A DNA stretch of 64,000 nucleotides, from contig OZ234494.1 in the NCBI GenBank assembly GCA_965153455.1, forward strand, positions 372,001 through 436,000, written 5' to 3'. The notes beneath the pieces were generated by a model that was given only the letters and a program-made list of their open reading frames with translations, made no database searches and had not been told where the DNA came from. Shown piece by piece: positions 37,901-49,860 of the stretch (positions within the stretch are counted from its first letter, which is position 1; every line of letters starts with the position of its first letter). This stretch comes from Sphagnum compactum. Taxonomy: Eukaryota; Bryophyta; Sphagnopsida; Sphagnales. The position numbers were made by a program, and so were the translations under genes.

Positions 37901-38915
37901 ATTGTACACCTAAAGTCTTGTCTTTGATGGTAGAGGATCAACTATAACTGAAGACTTTCAAAAATGTAAATACATTATACAACTGAGATTGAAATCCGCA
38001 AACTAAAGATTGAAACAGATAATTGGCAAGCTTCTATCTCCTCGGACATGGTAATGAGATATCTAAATCATCAGATCTTTTGAAGCTTGATATTACAACC
38101 CAAATTGCAAAAGGTTGGGCTTCAATCTACATTCTAAGCTTTAATGGAACAATCAAAGAAATGTGACTGTGAAAAACATGGAAACTTTCTCTATTACATT
38201 AGGGCCCTTCACTTGCCAACATATGAATTTTGATCAGTTGAGATAATCTCTAATTTCGGTCCAACCCTGATGTTTGTTTAAGACAATAAGATAAAGCACT
38301 TGCCAACACATGAATTTCCATCCAACCCTACCATTTATTTGGAAACAATCACACAAACCAATTCCAACCTATAGAAACTCAGTCCAACCTTAATTATGTT
38401 CATTAAAACTCAATCACACCAACACAATTGCTTCTGCATGATCCATTCTCCCATATCAAAAGCACCAAGATTGTTCACAGAAAATCAATTGATAAGAGAT
38501 CATGAAGATCCGATCATACAAGAATTCATTTTTTACATGTACAAACAACTAAAACAAATTCACATGGTGAGGAATACAACAATACTTTAGTACAGAATTA
38601 TTTTAGAGATTTACAAAACAACACAATTTTTGGGCTACTCCCTAAAATTGTGACATCTAGGGGCACTCATCTACAATGAAATCTGAGATTTTCTTTGTCT
38701 TCTTTTATCAGACTTCATTTTGCCTACCATCACCCCTTTTCAATCATAATTGTGTACAAGACATTATGGAAAAAAAAAATTCAATACAAATCATGACCCT
38801 CCCCTAAATTGTTGTAACAAAATGAATTTGTTCATGAATTTGGCATTTGATCCCAATGAATCAAAATATGTTTCAGATTCAGAACTGACTTTCAAACTCA
38901 AAAGTTTTGCATTTC
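34960..38915. other. AT-rich intergenic DNA without a recognised gene
   Basis: Many A/T runs, no ORF above about 75 codons and no familiar transposase, tRNA or RNA-gene pattern. I see nothing in it that I can support as a feature. Confidence 0.5.
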
Positions 38916-38919
38916 TTTT

Positions 38920-39015
38920 GGATTCCTTCAGAAATGGTTTTAGATTCATTCAGATATGGTTTTTTAGATTCCTTCAGAAGTGGTTGCTAGATTCTTTCAG
39001 ACGAGGTTTTTAGAT
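38920..39015. repeat. Short tandem array, about four 23-25 bp units
   Basis: Units of the form GATTCCTTCAGAAATGGTTTTA are repeated four times with substitutions. Related isolated words (GATCCATTTCAGATGTGG, GATTCACTCAAGTGTG) continue to about 39210. The array lies about 420 bp past the stop of the minus-strand ORF at 39439-40716. Confidence 0.7.
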
Positions 39016-39438
39016 TAAAGAGAAGTGTGAAATCAGACATCTTTTTCAGATTCAGATTCTAAAATTTTCAAGAAACGAGCAGTTGGAAATCAGATTGACA
39101 TGCGTTTGGTTTTAGATCCATTTCAGATGTGGTTTTTCAAGGAATCAATGTGTTTTTTGATATTCATTCCGTTGTTTTTCTAGATTCACTCAAGTGTGTT
39201 TTTTGGAGTGACTCAGATCCAGAAAAGCATGCTGAGATACTTTGGATTTCAGCATGCTGAGAATCATGAGGTGCTTCTTGAGGTGGTTTCAGATCATGTT
39301 TTTCAATGGAAGGAGAAGAAGTTGAAATGATCAGATTGTGGGTTTTCAAGACAAGGGGAAAAAGTTGAAAGATTCAGACAATGGTCTTTCAAGAGAAGGA
39401 GAAAAAGAAACTGAAGTATACCCACCTTGTGTGTGCTC

Positions 39439-40716
39439 TCATGATGAAAGTGTGGAGGAAACGAAGTGGATTGATGTGAGCAGTTTGATTTCCTTCTCCA
39501 GAGTTTCGATTCTAAGCAGGAGATTGGAGTTGGATTTGGTGAGGATTCCGATCTGTCGGGCTTGTTGCTCCAGGCTATCTCTCAGTTTCTGGATCTCTAC
39601 TTGTAGTAGAGTGTGATGATGAGCTGATTCCGATGACTTCATTTTGTTTACCATCATGAGATTCTTACTTGACAAGAGCTTGCTGTAGCTCAACATGGGT
39701 GTGGAGCAGGCGCTTGAGTCCTTGTGGTGATCCTGATCCTGCTGTAACAACAGCTCCTTATCCTGCTGATTCAAAGCTTGGCACGTTGTTGTATCGCTCT
39801 TGATGATGTCAAGCAACTGGTGGTTGTTGTTGTTGTTCTGCTGCTGCTGCTGTGATGTACTGTTCGGCAGCGCGGCCAGAGGCTTGTACCGCCATTGACT
39901 GATCGTCTGCTGCACGTCCTTGCGAATCTGATTCTTGTTCGGTTCCGACTGTTGATCGGAAGTCGAGTCCTTGTTTGATTGCGATGGAGCGCTCCACAGC
40001 TGCATCGATGAGTTGACGTCGTCTTCTTTCAATTCCGCAGCTCGACGACCACTTTCCTCATCTTCTTCCTCCATCTCATCTATGTCAGATGCACAGCTGA
40101 CGTCACGGTCCAGGTCAAACTTCTTCGACATTGCGTGGTGGTAGGCAGCTGCTGAGCGCCGCGTCTTTTTGCATGCAACAGAGTTCAAGTAGTTGCTTCT
40201 TTGACGTCGAGACTTCGACTGGAAGTTACTTTCAAACACATCTTCTTCACTGATCATGTGCTCTAGGTTCAAAATCTTCAGCAACTTCCTCGCTTGTTGG
40301 ATCTCCTCCTGGGCTGATCTACTGCGGGCTCCTCGTCGTCGATCAGCTGATGATGAGTACTTATGTGACAGCTCCTCCTCCTCTTCAGACGATGATGTCT
40401 CCTGCTCCTCCTCTTCCTCCTCTCCTTCTTCTTCCTCCTCTGTGCACAAACTATGGTCTAGGTCGCTGGTGACCTTTCTCACAGTCTGCTCGTTCTTGAT
40501 CAAAGTTCCCGAGCTTTGTTTACTACTTTTCTTGAGGTTGCCGCCACCGTTGCTGCTGTTGTTCTCCGCCGGGAAACCTCGCAAACTGTCTACCCACAAT
40601 AGAACTTGAGGTGCTAGCCGAGCTCGTGATACGATTGTTGTGCCAGGATTCATTGCGTTTCTACTTTCGTATGGATTGTGTCTCTTGGACATGAATGTGG
40701 AACAACTGTCGTCCAT
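39439..40716 (-). CDS. Uncharacterised acidic, Q/N-rich protein with C-terminal coiled coil (425 aa, intronless)
   Basis: A single uninterrupted ORF runs from ATG at 40716 to TGA at 39439. I do not recognise the family. Visible parts in order: an N-terminal patch with the ordered-looking ARLAPQVLLWVDSLRGFP (about residues 32-49); Ser/Lys-rich linker; two acidic tracts (EEEEEGEEEEEEQE about 94-107, then SSSEEEEELS); a helical segment QQARKLLKILNLEHMISEEDVFES (split: QQARKLLKIL and NLEHMISEEDVF); basic NLS-like patches (RRRGARSRS, KSRRQRS, KKTRR); a second acidic stretch; a QQQQQNNNNN run near 295-305; and a C-terminal amphipathic helix (LLQVEIQKLRDSLEQQ through RIETLEKEIKLL) that should form a coiled coil. 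This composition suggests a nuclear regulatory or scaffold protein, by inference only. GC content is higher than in the flanks, which supports it being coding. A splice donor-like site near the end leaves an alternative 3' exon possible. Confidence 0.7.
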   Translation of the reverse strand: MDDSCSTFMSKRHNPYESRNAMNPGTTIVSRARLAPQVLLWVDSLRGFPAENNSSNGGGNLKKSSKQSSGTLIKNEQTVRKVTSDLDHSLCTEEEEEGEEEEEEQETSSSEEEEELSHKYSSSADRRRGARSRSAQEEIQQARKLLKILNLEHMISEEDVFESNFQSKSRRQRSNYLNSVACKKTRRSAAAYHHAMSKKFDLDRDVSCASDIDEMEEEDEESGRRAAELKEDDVNSSMQLWSAPSQSNKDSTSDQQSEPNKNQIRKDVQQTISQWRYKPLAALPNSTSQQQQQNNNNNHQLLDIIKSDTTTCQALNQQDKELLLQQDQDHHKDSSACSTPMLSYSKLLSSKNLMMVNKMKSSESAHHHTLLQVEIQKLRDSLEQQARQIGILTKSNSNLLLRIETLEKEIKLLTSIHFVSSTLSS

Positions 40717-40771
40717 GACCTAATTATCAAGCACCGTGCGGCAGGCCTGCCATCCTTGAACTCCAATTTCT

Positions 40772-41291
40772 TTATTGGCTCTGTCCTTCAGGGTACAGCA
40801 TTGGAATGCACCCAGCAGAGACGGGCTAAAATTTGGTATCCCTACATTCTTCTAGGGTGAGGTGGAGTCGCTCCCTATAGAAACATTTCCAACATAACTG
40901 AAGAAGGATCCCCTTGGGCTTCACCCTGCTAACCACTATGATGTGTTTCCAATTTAGTATGTTGAATAATAATGCTCTCTCCTGGAACGCCACTATCTTC
41001 AACACATAGTTCCTGTTTGATTCCAAACGAATCCATTCGCGACGCAATCTTTGAACCGTGTAAATCATGAGGCAAATCGACTTGATTCCAGGACGTCGCT
41101 ACAACTTCGAACATGTTCGCCAATTTTTTTTTATTGGCTCTGCCCTTCAGGGTATAGACATTGGGATGCACCAGAAACAGGCCCTACATTCCTGGGTCAT
41201 GTGGAGTCCACTATAGAAACACGTCTGGCATAAGTGCACTTGGAATTCACCATGCTAAGCACAATGTGTTTCCAATTTAGTATGTTGAATA
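40772..41291. repeat. Direct duplication upstream of the acidic-protein ORF (40772-40968 and 41131-41291)
   Basis: Both blocks begin TTATTGGCTCTG and CCTTCAGGGTA, share CTACATTC, GTGGAGTC, TATAGAAACA and end with GTGTTTCCAATTTAGTATG. The copies are offset by 359 bp at the start and 322 bp at the end because of an internal deletion in the second. The first copy begins 56 bp upstream of the ATG at 40716, so it overlaps the probable 5' UTR or promoter. Confidence 0.8.
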
Positions 41292-41914
41292 TTTATCATC
41301 ATCCTTATGGATGACATTTCAAGGGCAGAGTCATTATGCGACAAGCGGCTTGTTTTCCTTTTGTCAAGAACAGAACAACAGATCAAGATTCCAATGCAGC
41401 AGATTCCAAGTTACACGAATCTGTTTTCCATTCTTGGTCTAAGATATGTCAGGGTCTGCTACACATACTTCTTGTCTCGGACTCAAGCAGTAGATGATCA
41501 ATTGCGGGCCGCAAACTTTTTGGAGACCGGTGTGCTCAACGTACCCCGAAGTTTGCGAGCTCCTCCCAAATCAATGAATGCATACAACAGCAGCTCTCAA
41601 AATCTGATGCATCCCTGCAAAAACCAGAAATCCGCCTAAAAATTTGCCTTGCATCTACGGATTAGTTTCAAGATCTGCACGGACGAACAGATAGACCCCG
41701 ACAAACAAACAAACAAACAGACACACGTGAAAATTGGCGTAGCAACTCCAGAATGAATCCGCTTAGGTTCCATCAAAGCACAAGCAGAAGAAGAAAAAAT
41801 TGTTTCAAGAGCAAACAGGTTCAAGAACAAGACCATGGAGAGGCTATTATGGCTACGACGGTTGTGCTGGATGGGAATGTTGCGATTGGATTCGATGACA
41901 ACGCAACACGCGGC

Positions 41915-42228
41915 AATCCGTCGTCGACGCACTCCACGACGGTCCTCCTCGACGCACACCACAGCGGCAATCGATCGTCGACGCACTCGACGAGCGTCCT
42001 TCTCGACGCACACCATGGTCCTCGGAAACTCCGCAAACCGTCCTCGAAAACTCCGGTCCTCGAGAACTCCGCCTTGTAGGCTTCTCGACGCACACCATGG
42101 TCCTCGGAAACTCCGCAACCGTCCCTCGAAAACTGGGCGCTGTAGGCTTCTCGACGCACACCCTGGTCCTCAGAAACTCCGCAACCGTCCGCGAAAACTC
42201 CGCTCCTCGAGAACTCCGCCCCGTAGCG
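41915..42228. repeat. GC-rich, CpG-rich minisatellite
   Basis: Units carrying CTCGACGCACACCATGGTCC, CTCGGAAACTCCGCAA and CCTCGAAAACT recur from about 42000 (starts near 42001, 42081 and 42148), preceded by related shorter units with GTCGACGCACTC. The block stands out by its high GC and TCGA/CG density within AT-rich surroundings. It is open in several frames on both strands, which is expected of such a repeat and does not indicate a gene. Confidence 0.8.
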
Positions 42229-43056
42229 TGCTAACCGGGTTGGTTGCACATCGGGTTAAATTGAGACTGACAAAAAGAGGCTTCTACGCTCACAGCGTTT
42301 TACCTAACATATTGGGAGGGCACTTTTTGTGTGCATGAATATTTGTCCTACAAAAATAAAAATGATCCTACACCTATGCTCCTACACCTTCTCGTCAAGT
42401 GTGAGAGGGATCTTAAGCCTATACATATTGATGCAAAAGCCCTGGGAATAAGGTCCTTCCTGCCCTTATGGAGTGGTTGTGAGAATTCTCCCCATCCCAA
42501 GAAAGGCTTGCAATACAAGGTTTGCCTTGTGTTTTATGATGGGTAAAACGATCACATGGATAGTGTATGTTGGTGTTCTCAAATTGCCAGGTTGGGACTT
42601 GAGACTTGGCTAGTGCCTAGTTCTAGGCCCCTTGCTTTTTGGATTCTATATATGTCAAGCATGAGGTGAACAACATCGTGAACCTAAAGCACTCCGAGAA
42701 AATTTGTTTTGTTGTGGGATGCAGCTAAAGAATTTTTCACTTATTTTTTCTGTGTTAATTTGGCCAACTTTGGGGGGGGAGGAAGGGACGTCAATTGACC
42801 ATTTCCTATTAACAAGAGATTTCATCTTTCTATTGTTTCTTTAATAAAACATCATGAACAACCAACTCATAAGGTAATGGTTTTGTGTCAAGTTCAAAGT
42901 TCAAGCCAATAACAACAATTAAAATAGGAAATGTTTCATGAAGTTCCAAAAAGATGAAATCCATTGGTTCACATGTAAGAACTATGAACATTCCTCGAAA
43001 TGCGAGACCAAATAAAAAAATCAAATCATTATCATTCCATTGTCTTTTCATTTTAG

Positions 43057-43267
43057 GGTGCGTTCACACTTGGTGTTAGGCACTTTAGTGTAAAGTCCCC
43101 ACAATGTTATCATGTTAGTCATTTAGGACTTAAACCTAATTACCATGAAGATTTTATGTTAAGCTAACATTCATTTAATATTAAGCTATCACATATTTAA
43201 CATAGCCACCTAGGATGCCACCTAGAATTTCATTTAACAGTAACTTAACATCAAATGTGAATGCACC
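43057..43267. mobile_element. MITE, copy 2 (211 bp, inverted relative to copy 1)
   Basis: The ends GGTGCGTTCACACTTGGTG and (inward from the right) GGTGCATTCACATTTGATG form an inverted repeat. The reverse complement of the interior aligns with 29490-29672, including GTTAGCTTAACATAAAAT and TTAAGTCCTAAATG, with a few indels explaining the 28-bp length difference. Finding two copies with the same ends defines it as a mobile family. Confidence 0.82.
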
Positions 43268-43269
43268 AT

Positions 43270-44605
43270 GAGTCAACAATTTTATTTTTTTAATTATTTA
43301 TGTGTAGTGACATTTAAAGTTGAAATTAGTGTTGTCATGTTCTCGATTTTGAAAAGAATCTTCAGTTTTTGTGTTTAGTTATTTTTAATTTGATAAAACT
43401 TTGAGTGTGATTTTGAAATTTATGTTTCAGTTTTCAAAATCTTTCGTTTCTAAGACTTTTCAAAAAATATTGGAGCTTAATTTAATTTAAGATCCGGTTT
43501 AATTTCATCTCCGTTGTATGGAACTAAACCCAATAACTTGCCTAAATAAGTACCCATATTCATGGAATGAGATATTAGAGTAAGAGGAAATTGAGGATGA
43601 ACACAACTAGAAAAATAAATTTCAACCACCAATGAAACAAAGCAAAAAAAAAATAGTGAAGAGAAAAAGAGACTCATTTGTTTTCCTTTGGGCTTTGGGG
43701 CATGGGGGCTTGATTTGTTCATTTGGGCAAGGGGACCAAACTATCAATTCATTGAAGGTGGAACGATGAGTTGATAACCACCTAGATGCTATTGTATTGA
43801 TTTAGTAGTTCATTGAGTGAGAATTACAAAATAAGTTCAATTATATCTTGGGACTAAACAAAGAGGGGTAACACAACATTTTTCATCATTTTGTTTGCTA
43901 ATGTAACATGCAACCAACACCATCACAATTTATCCCATAAGGTTTGTCCAAAATGATTTCCAAAAAATAAAAACCCCAAGTCCAATTTTGGTTTGGTTCT
44001 TGAATTGTTTCATAAAATCATAATTGGTTATAGAAATTGTACTTGGTTCTTGGTTTAAAACCAAAAGTTAGTTGTCAATAAACCCTCGGTCCTAGACTAT
44101 TTTCCCCCAAAAAAATAATGTTCAACAATTTTTAATCCAATATTTTAACCATTGTCCAAGTTTTATCTGGTTCACCAAATTTCAAAAATATTTTTTTATA
44201 AAAAAATCAGATTCAATAATATTAAGTTCCTATAAGTAGCCAAAAATATAGAAAGGTATTAAAGTATGTTTTTTCATATTATTTTATAACCAAATTTTGG
44301 TAAATCATCAAATGGATGATCACCACTTTAGTCACATCACAAAATTGGGGAAAAAAACCCAAGCAATGTTTCCTTAACTTTTCCAAGTTGCTTGAATGCC
44401 ACGTGTAAGATCAATATAGCAAATCTGAAACTTTTTTTATAGGGTTGTTTGTGTGAATAGATTTTTTACATGGGTTAAAACTACGTACAATTGTGGATTT
44501 GTCCCCTCATGTCATGTCTAGAGGTGACCATCTCTTTTGTTGAATCAAACAATTGGCTACTTGAAAATTTTATGGGAAACTTTTGCATTGACATACCAAA
44601 GCCAC

Positions 44606-44645
<40 letters not shown>

Positions 44646-45470
44646 CCAAGAAAAGATAAATTGACCCACATAAATGACGGTCACAAATACACACAAAAAT
44701 GCATTCTATTATGGGGGAATTGAACCTTACCCTTAAGCCTTTTCCTATTGCAACAATATTGACTTACACCAACAACACCACCCCACCCAAAATATACATA
44801 TTGCACACAACCTACAAGTATTAAATACACCGACCAAAAATGAAACTAATAGTTCTTGAAACTTGATTTGTTTTGTTGTGGCATTCAAACTTCCTTGCTC
44901 TTGAAAATTGGAACTTTGTAAAGCATATATTTGGGCTAGGTGACAATGTGAAAAAACTTTCATCTGTAAAACAACAACCAAAATTAGGGCATCAAAGAAC
45001 AAGCATGCATAAAAAGAATAGAAAGAAGTCGATAGAGACAAAGTTTACAAATGAACATTGAATAGTTCCAAAATTTCAAGTTTCAACATCAACTTGCATT
45101 GAAATTATATCACACTTTGTCATTCTTCCATTTGTTGAATTGTTAAATGGTAAGCAAATGACACTAAGCTAGTGTGAAACTTTTGTGCAAATATGTCCAT
45201 TACAAAATCTAAATGGTCTATGAATCTATTGCATAACTTAGACTTCATGAAGGCTAAAGTATTGAAACACTACTTATCTTCAATGCTAGTAATCATTTAA
45301 ATTGTTGTTAGCTCCACTAGCGTGAAATATTCAAAGATCATATGAATAAGCAAGGCTAAACCCAAAAGATCTTACCATAACTTAGTAACAACATCATGCG
45401 GTTCTTCCATGGCCTTTGCACAAATATTTGGCATAGTGAATTTGAACAATGATACTTACAAGTCGAAATT
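43270..45470. other. AT-rich intergenic DNA with a CA microsatellite
   Basis: No recognised gene. A (CA)18 microsatellite lies at 44607-44642. Small ORFs such as 44745-45041 on - are unsupported. Confidence 0.5.
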
Positions 45471-45479
45471 GTGTGCATC

Positions 45480-46960
45480 CAAGATTCTTAACAACCCCAC
45501 ATCTCACTTTTTTTTTTACGTTGGTAGCAAGATCTAATGAATGCATCTTACTACCAACATAAGAATGGCACTTAATGAATGCATCATTTCAACCAAAGGA
45601 ATCAAGCAATTATTTATAAAAAGCCAAAAGAACTTCCACATCACATATAAACTCAAGGTTAGCAACAACTTTTGGCCCACTTTGAGAATCAATTGCCATG
45701 AAGGAAGTCATATACTCTTCCATAACCCTTTTTGTTAAGTTTAACATGTTTATCTAATGGTTCTTGATTATTTTTTAAAATTTGTTGCCCTTAGTTTACA
45801 ACAACTTTACAAGCTTTTGAAATGCAATATGCCTCTTTGAACTTTTGTAAAAACAAGTGTATGGTGATTAGAACAAGGCTTCCAACCTTGACATCATTGG
45901 TAGCTTGTTCAATCTCTAAATCGTCAAGTTAGTGCAATGTGTCATGCCATGGACACCCAATCATGAATGGGGCATACTTTTCCTACAGTTACATAGTGAC
46001 CTTAGTTCATATCTTGTAGAAAACACTCATGTCCATTAACCCCAAAACTCACCAAACACCTTACTAATGTTTTTTGTGTTAAACTACCATTGATGATCAT
46101 TTAACTTCAAAAATCAATTGGGTGACTATCACACCTAGATCTTACTTGAACTTGCTATAGGGACAACATAATAGAAATTCAACGTCACTTTTAAACTACA
46201 TATGCATTAACAAAAACGTAATTCTGGTTGTCAATGAATGTCATTTCATCACAAGAAATTATAATGTAATTTGTTGCCTTCACAAATTTTTGAATGTTGT
46301 TCAACACTTCATTATGCATGTACTCAACCATCAACCAACCACTTGAATCAAACCAATATTTGGGAATGAAATTAAGTACTTTCAACTACTCAAGTAGATA
46401 TTTGTACCCCCATAATTAGTCATGGTTCTACTTTCATTAAAAAGGTGAAAGTTGGTTGTAAATTGCACCAATTTCATGTTATTGTCCTTGACATACATTA
46501 TGTTTAGTTGTTGCACCACATTGTCCTTATAAGTCAAAGTATTATGTAATGTCATTCTTGTGTTGTTAATTATCCTTCACATCATGAAAAGGCCTTTTGG
46601 CCACCTTTTTCATAACCATTTTAATTTTCCTTACCAACATATTTAGAAAGAGAATCTAATTTGGCAATAAGGATCTTGTTTTTCTTCTTGATTGTAAAAC
46701 AAATCATGCACCTCTTTCTTCAAAATCAAATCATCTTTTCTAACAACATTTTTAGTCAAAGTGAAGCATGCAATGCACACATATTGGAATTTTGTATGAA
46801 AGGCATGTTGGCTTTGTTTTTATGTCTTCTTTATTTCTAGAATTCTTTCCAAGGAATCAAATGTAGATTTTGTGTTAGAAAAGAAACAATGCCACTAATC
46901 TTTGAATCTTGCATCAAATCAAACATTAAAAAGAATGAATGTTAGTAGATGTTGATCTTA
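45480..46960 (-). pseudogene. Decayed hAT-like (DUF4371/TTF-type) transposase relic
   Basis: Minus-strand fragments in several frames follow the order of the plant hAT-like transposase family with a DUF4371 core. Clear pieces: FVKATNYIIISCDEMTFIDNQ (split: FVKATNYIIISCDE and MTFIDNQ; ORF 46191-46385), preceded by HNEVLNN; QFTTNFHLF at about 46440; SSKRHIAFQKL with TKGNK near 45800; and CDVEVLLAF plus CLIPLVEMMHSL near 45560-45650. The SCDE-x-D-x-Q core is a family hallmark. Multiple stops and frameshifts mean no active enzyme. I did not find terminal inverted repeats. Confidence 0.75.
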
Positions 46961-46969
46961 CAACATAGA

Positions 46970-49000
46970 CTTCTTTTGAAGCTAACATTTCACTAGGAAA
47001 AAAATATTTATATTTCACATCATTAGGGGGTTTAACAAGATGTTTAGACAGAGCCATGTTACACACAACTAACAAAAAGAGGTTTGATTCAAGGTTTAGG
47101 GTTTGTTACAACTCATCACAAGTGCAAACAATCAATAAAAACACACAAAGCTACATAAAATATGATGTAGCTCGATGAAAAGAAATGGCAATTCAAATGA
47201 CAACATTATGTAAGATTGATGACAAAATGTGATCACAAAAGCAATTAGAGTTTTGCAATCTTTGGGAATTTTTTTCCTCATGACGATCTCAGGCAAGAAC
47301 TCAAATTCCAACATTTTATGAAGGCTTTTATGTAGATTCAACCATTGAATAATGACCTTTGTTTCACTATTAAAAAATGAAACATCTAAATTCTTTGAAA
47401 ATTAATCAACCCAAAAAAAAAACCCCCATTAAGACTAACACTATGAATAATTTCTAGTGAAATTTGTTACATTTAAGGTTATTGTCTACAAGAAGAAATG
47501 ATGGGTTGAAAAAAAAATTAAAATAAAACAGGAGAATTTATCTATGTTGGGATTTGTTTTTTTGCCTCAAAGTGAAACAATAAAATTTCATGGTGGGGAA
47601 AAAGCTCTGGATTTATGGAATAGTTAAATAAATTTTAACTTTTTAAAATCTTGATTTTGAAAATGAAAAAAAAAGGTAAGAATAATGGTAAAGTAAATGG
47701 ATCAAATTTTATAATAAGTGTTGAATTATTAATTATCAAATTATTGATGGATTGCCCCAGTTTACATTGCACAATTCTAAAATGTAAGCTTGGATATTTG
47801 AAATTGTCACAACAATTGCATAAGATTTTAATAAAATAATTTTAAATTTGTTTAATGTTCTTGCATTGTGTTTCAAAATTGAATAACAACCTTTTATCCA
47901 TTAAGTAATTTATAACATATCTAGGTGTTGCTAATGAAAAGTTTAAGAAGAAATTTTCATTTGCATTTTGATTTAGTCCCAATAATGCGTCAAGTTTTAT
48001 TTTGAAATCATGTTGGAAGACCCGTGTGAGCAATTAAATCCATACATCTAATCATTTGCAATATATTTCAATATGTACCTTACTGAAGATGGTATAATAA
48101 ATATGTATTATTCTCATCACTTTTGTTTTCATCGCTTTAATTTAATGTTCATTCTTTAATGATTCTTTTCAAATGTTTTAACAAAATGTTATGTTTCATT
48201 TTTATCTTCAAGAAATGAAAGATTTGTGTAAACAAATAAATCCATGCATCTTATATATTTCAATTCTAATATAAGAGCAAAGTAAAACTCGTATGCATTT
48301 CCAAGTTGCATTTTTAATATTGTAATAGTAGTCATCACTCGTAGTGCATGGCAATGCAAAACCCCAAGTTTTTTGAATTACAAACAAACATATATGGCCC
48401 ATGTAAAGCTAAAAACTCTGGATAAATCCAAGAATAAAAATTCTTGGCAACCAATGAGATGAAGTAACCTACACTCAAAGGGCCCAATTTTATTTGTTGT
48501 TGGATTTGGTTGTTGTTCCCAATCTGTTCTCATCAAGTTCTCATTTTGTTCTCATCATGGTTCTCAATATGTTCATCAAGTTTTCAATGTGTTCCCCAAC
48601 ATGTTCCCAATGGCAACACACTTTGTCCCATATGCTTTGCCCAAAGTTCTACTCTTGAAACTACATAAGCCAAGGGAGGGAAAAGACTCCTTTGAAGTAT
48701 ATCTACCTTGGGAGTATTTAAAGCTTGATTAATTTTCCTTGCAATGGGCCTATTAAAAAATGCCCAACAGAAAGGGGGAAAAAAACACCCTTTGGGGGTT
48801 CTCATAACTAATAAATAATGAGAGACATTAACTAAACTCCTTGAGAATCAATAAGTCCCACCAAAAATAGAGAAAAAACAAACCCCACCCCCCCCTCCCC
48901 CCCCCACAAGACGAAAAGAAGAGGAAAAAGAAAAATCCCCCCTTCAAAACGAACATAAACTACTACTAGTGTAATAATAATTGGTTTGCATTTATTATTA
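46970..49000. other. AT-rich intergenic DNA upstream of the PGAP3 gene
   Basis: No recognised coding region. Contains A/T runs and a C-rich tract at about 48883-48905. The last few hundred bases should include the distal promoter of the PGAP3 gene. Confidence 0.45.
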
Positions 49001-49187
49001 TTGACTGCAAGAAAGAAATAATGGGGTTGGAAAGACTGAAGAAAAAGAAGAAGATTTGTTTCAGTGTCGGGATTTTTTAGGGTTTTTTGGGAATTTGTTT
49101 CCAGAGAATTTGGAAGCAGCAGCAGCGTCGTTTGTAAGGGGAGGGGGGAGAGAGAGAGTTTTGTTGCAGTTGAGAGATTCAGGTGTC

Positions 49188-49189
<2 letters not shown>

Positions 49190-49222
<33 letters not shown>
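49190..49222 (+). promoter_or_regulatory. TC (GAGA-type) microsatellite in the PGAP3 leader/promoter
   Basis: About 16 TC dinucleotides lie 640 bp upstream of the PGAP3 ATG. A short GA run precedes it at about 49149. TC/GA repeats near transcription starts are common in plants and can bind BPC (GAGA-binding) factors; that role here is inference. A good acceptor (TATCTTTGCAG, ending at 49797) suggests the leader has an intron between this repeat and the start codon. Confidence 0.6.
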
Positions 49223-49227
<5 letters not shown>

Positions 49228-49860
49228 CGTTCTTTCTGTGTGAGAATTGGAGATATATAGCGCCAGGGAAAAAAAAACCGCAGAAAATCAAATTGGTTTC
49301 TGTTTTGCTGGTTTTGTCGTAGTTGTTTCTTTTTTGAGATTTATCTAATTTTGTACTTCTTGTTAGGTTCAAGGGGTTATTTGCTTGGCGGAACAAAACT
49401 CAAAACGGCGGATTAGGGTTCAAGGAGCATCAAATGGCTTGTGTTTATAAATCTTTTTTGTTTTCTTTATAAAAAAAATTTAGCTTTCTTGAATTTTTTC
49501 TGGTGGTGCCAAAGAGTGTTTAGAGCTTGTTTTTTTTGTTTGTTTTTTTTAATTTCCTCTCAGAGTGGTTCTTAGAGTTTTGGTGATTTTGAAGCTTTTC
49601 TTTTGTTTTCTTTTGCTGTGCTTTTGAAGCTTTGTCTCTTTGTCCGTTTTCTTTTGTGTGTTCTTTCCTTCCCTCTGTGTGTGTGTGTTTGTCGTTGTTG
49701 TGTATGACTTCACTCTTCAGTGATCATCATGACAAGCCACACGTAGTGTTGTTAGGGTTTTAATTGGTTTCTTTGTTTTCTCATGATATCTTTGCAGTGA
49801 GTCATTTGCAGCAGCAGGCGGAGGAGAGGACACAAATAGGAGGAGGTTAAGGAGGGGAAG

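Noticed and set aside
41636-42338. Several overlapping ORFs of 100-167 codons on both strands
   Set aside because: They are all open because of the GC-rich minisatellite; frames overlap each other and lack any recognisable domain.
31981-44642. CA microsatellites at 31981-32003 and 44607-44642 as possible functional elements
   Set aside because: Plain dinucleotide repeats with no gene-related placement beyond what is expected by chance.
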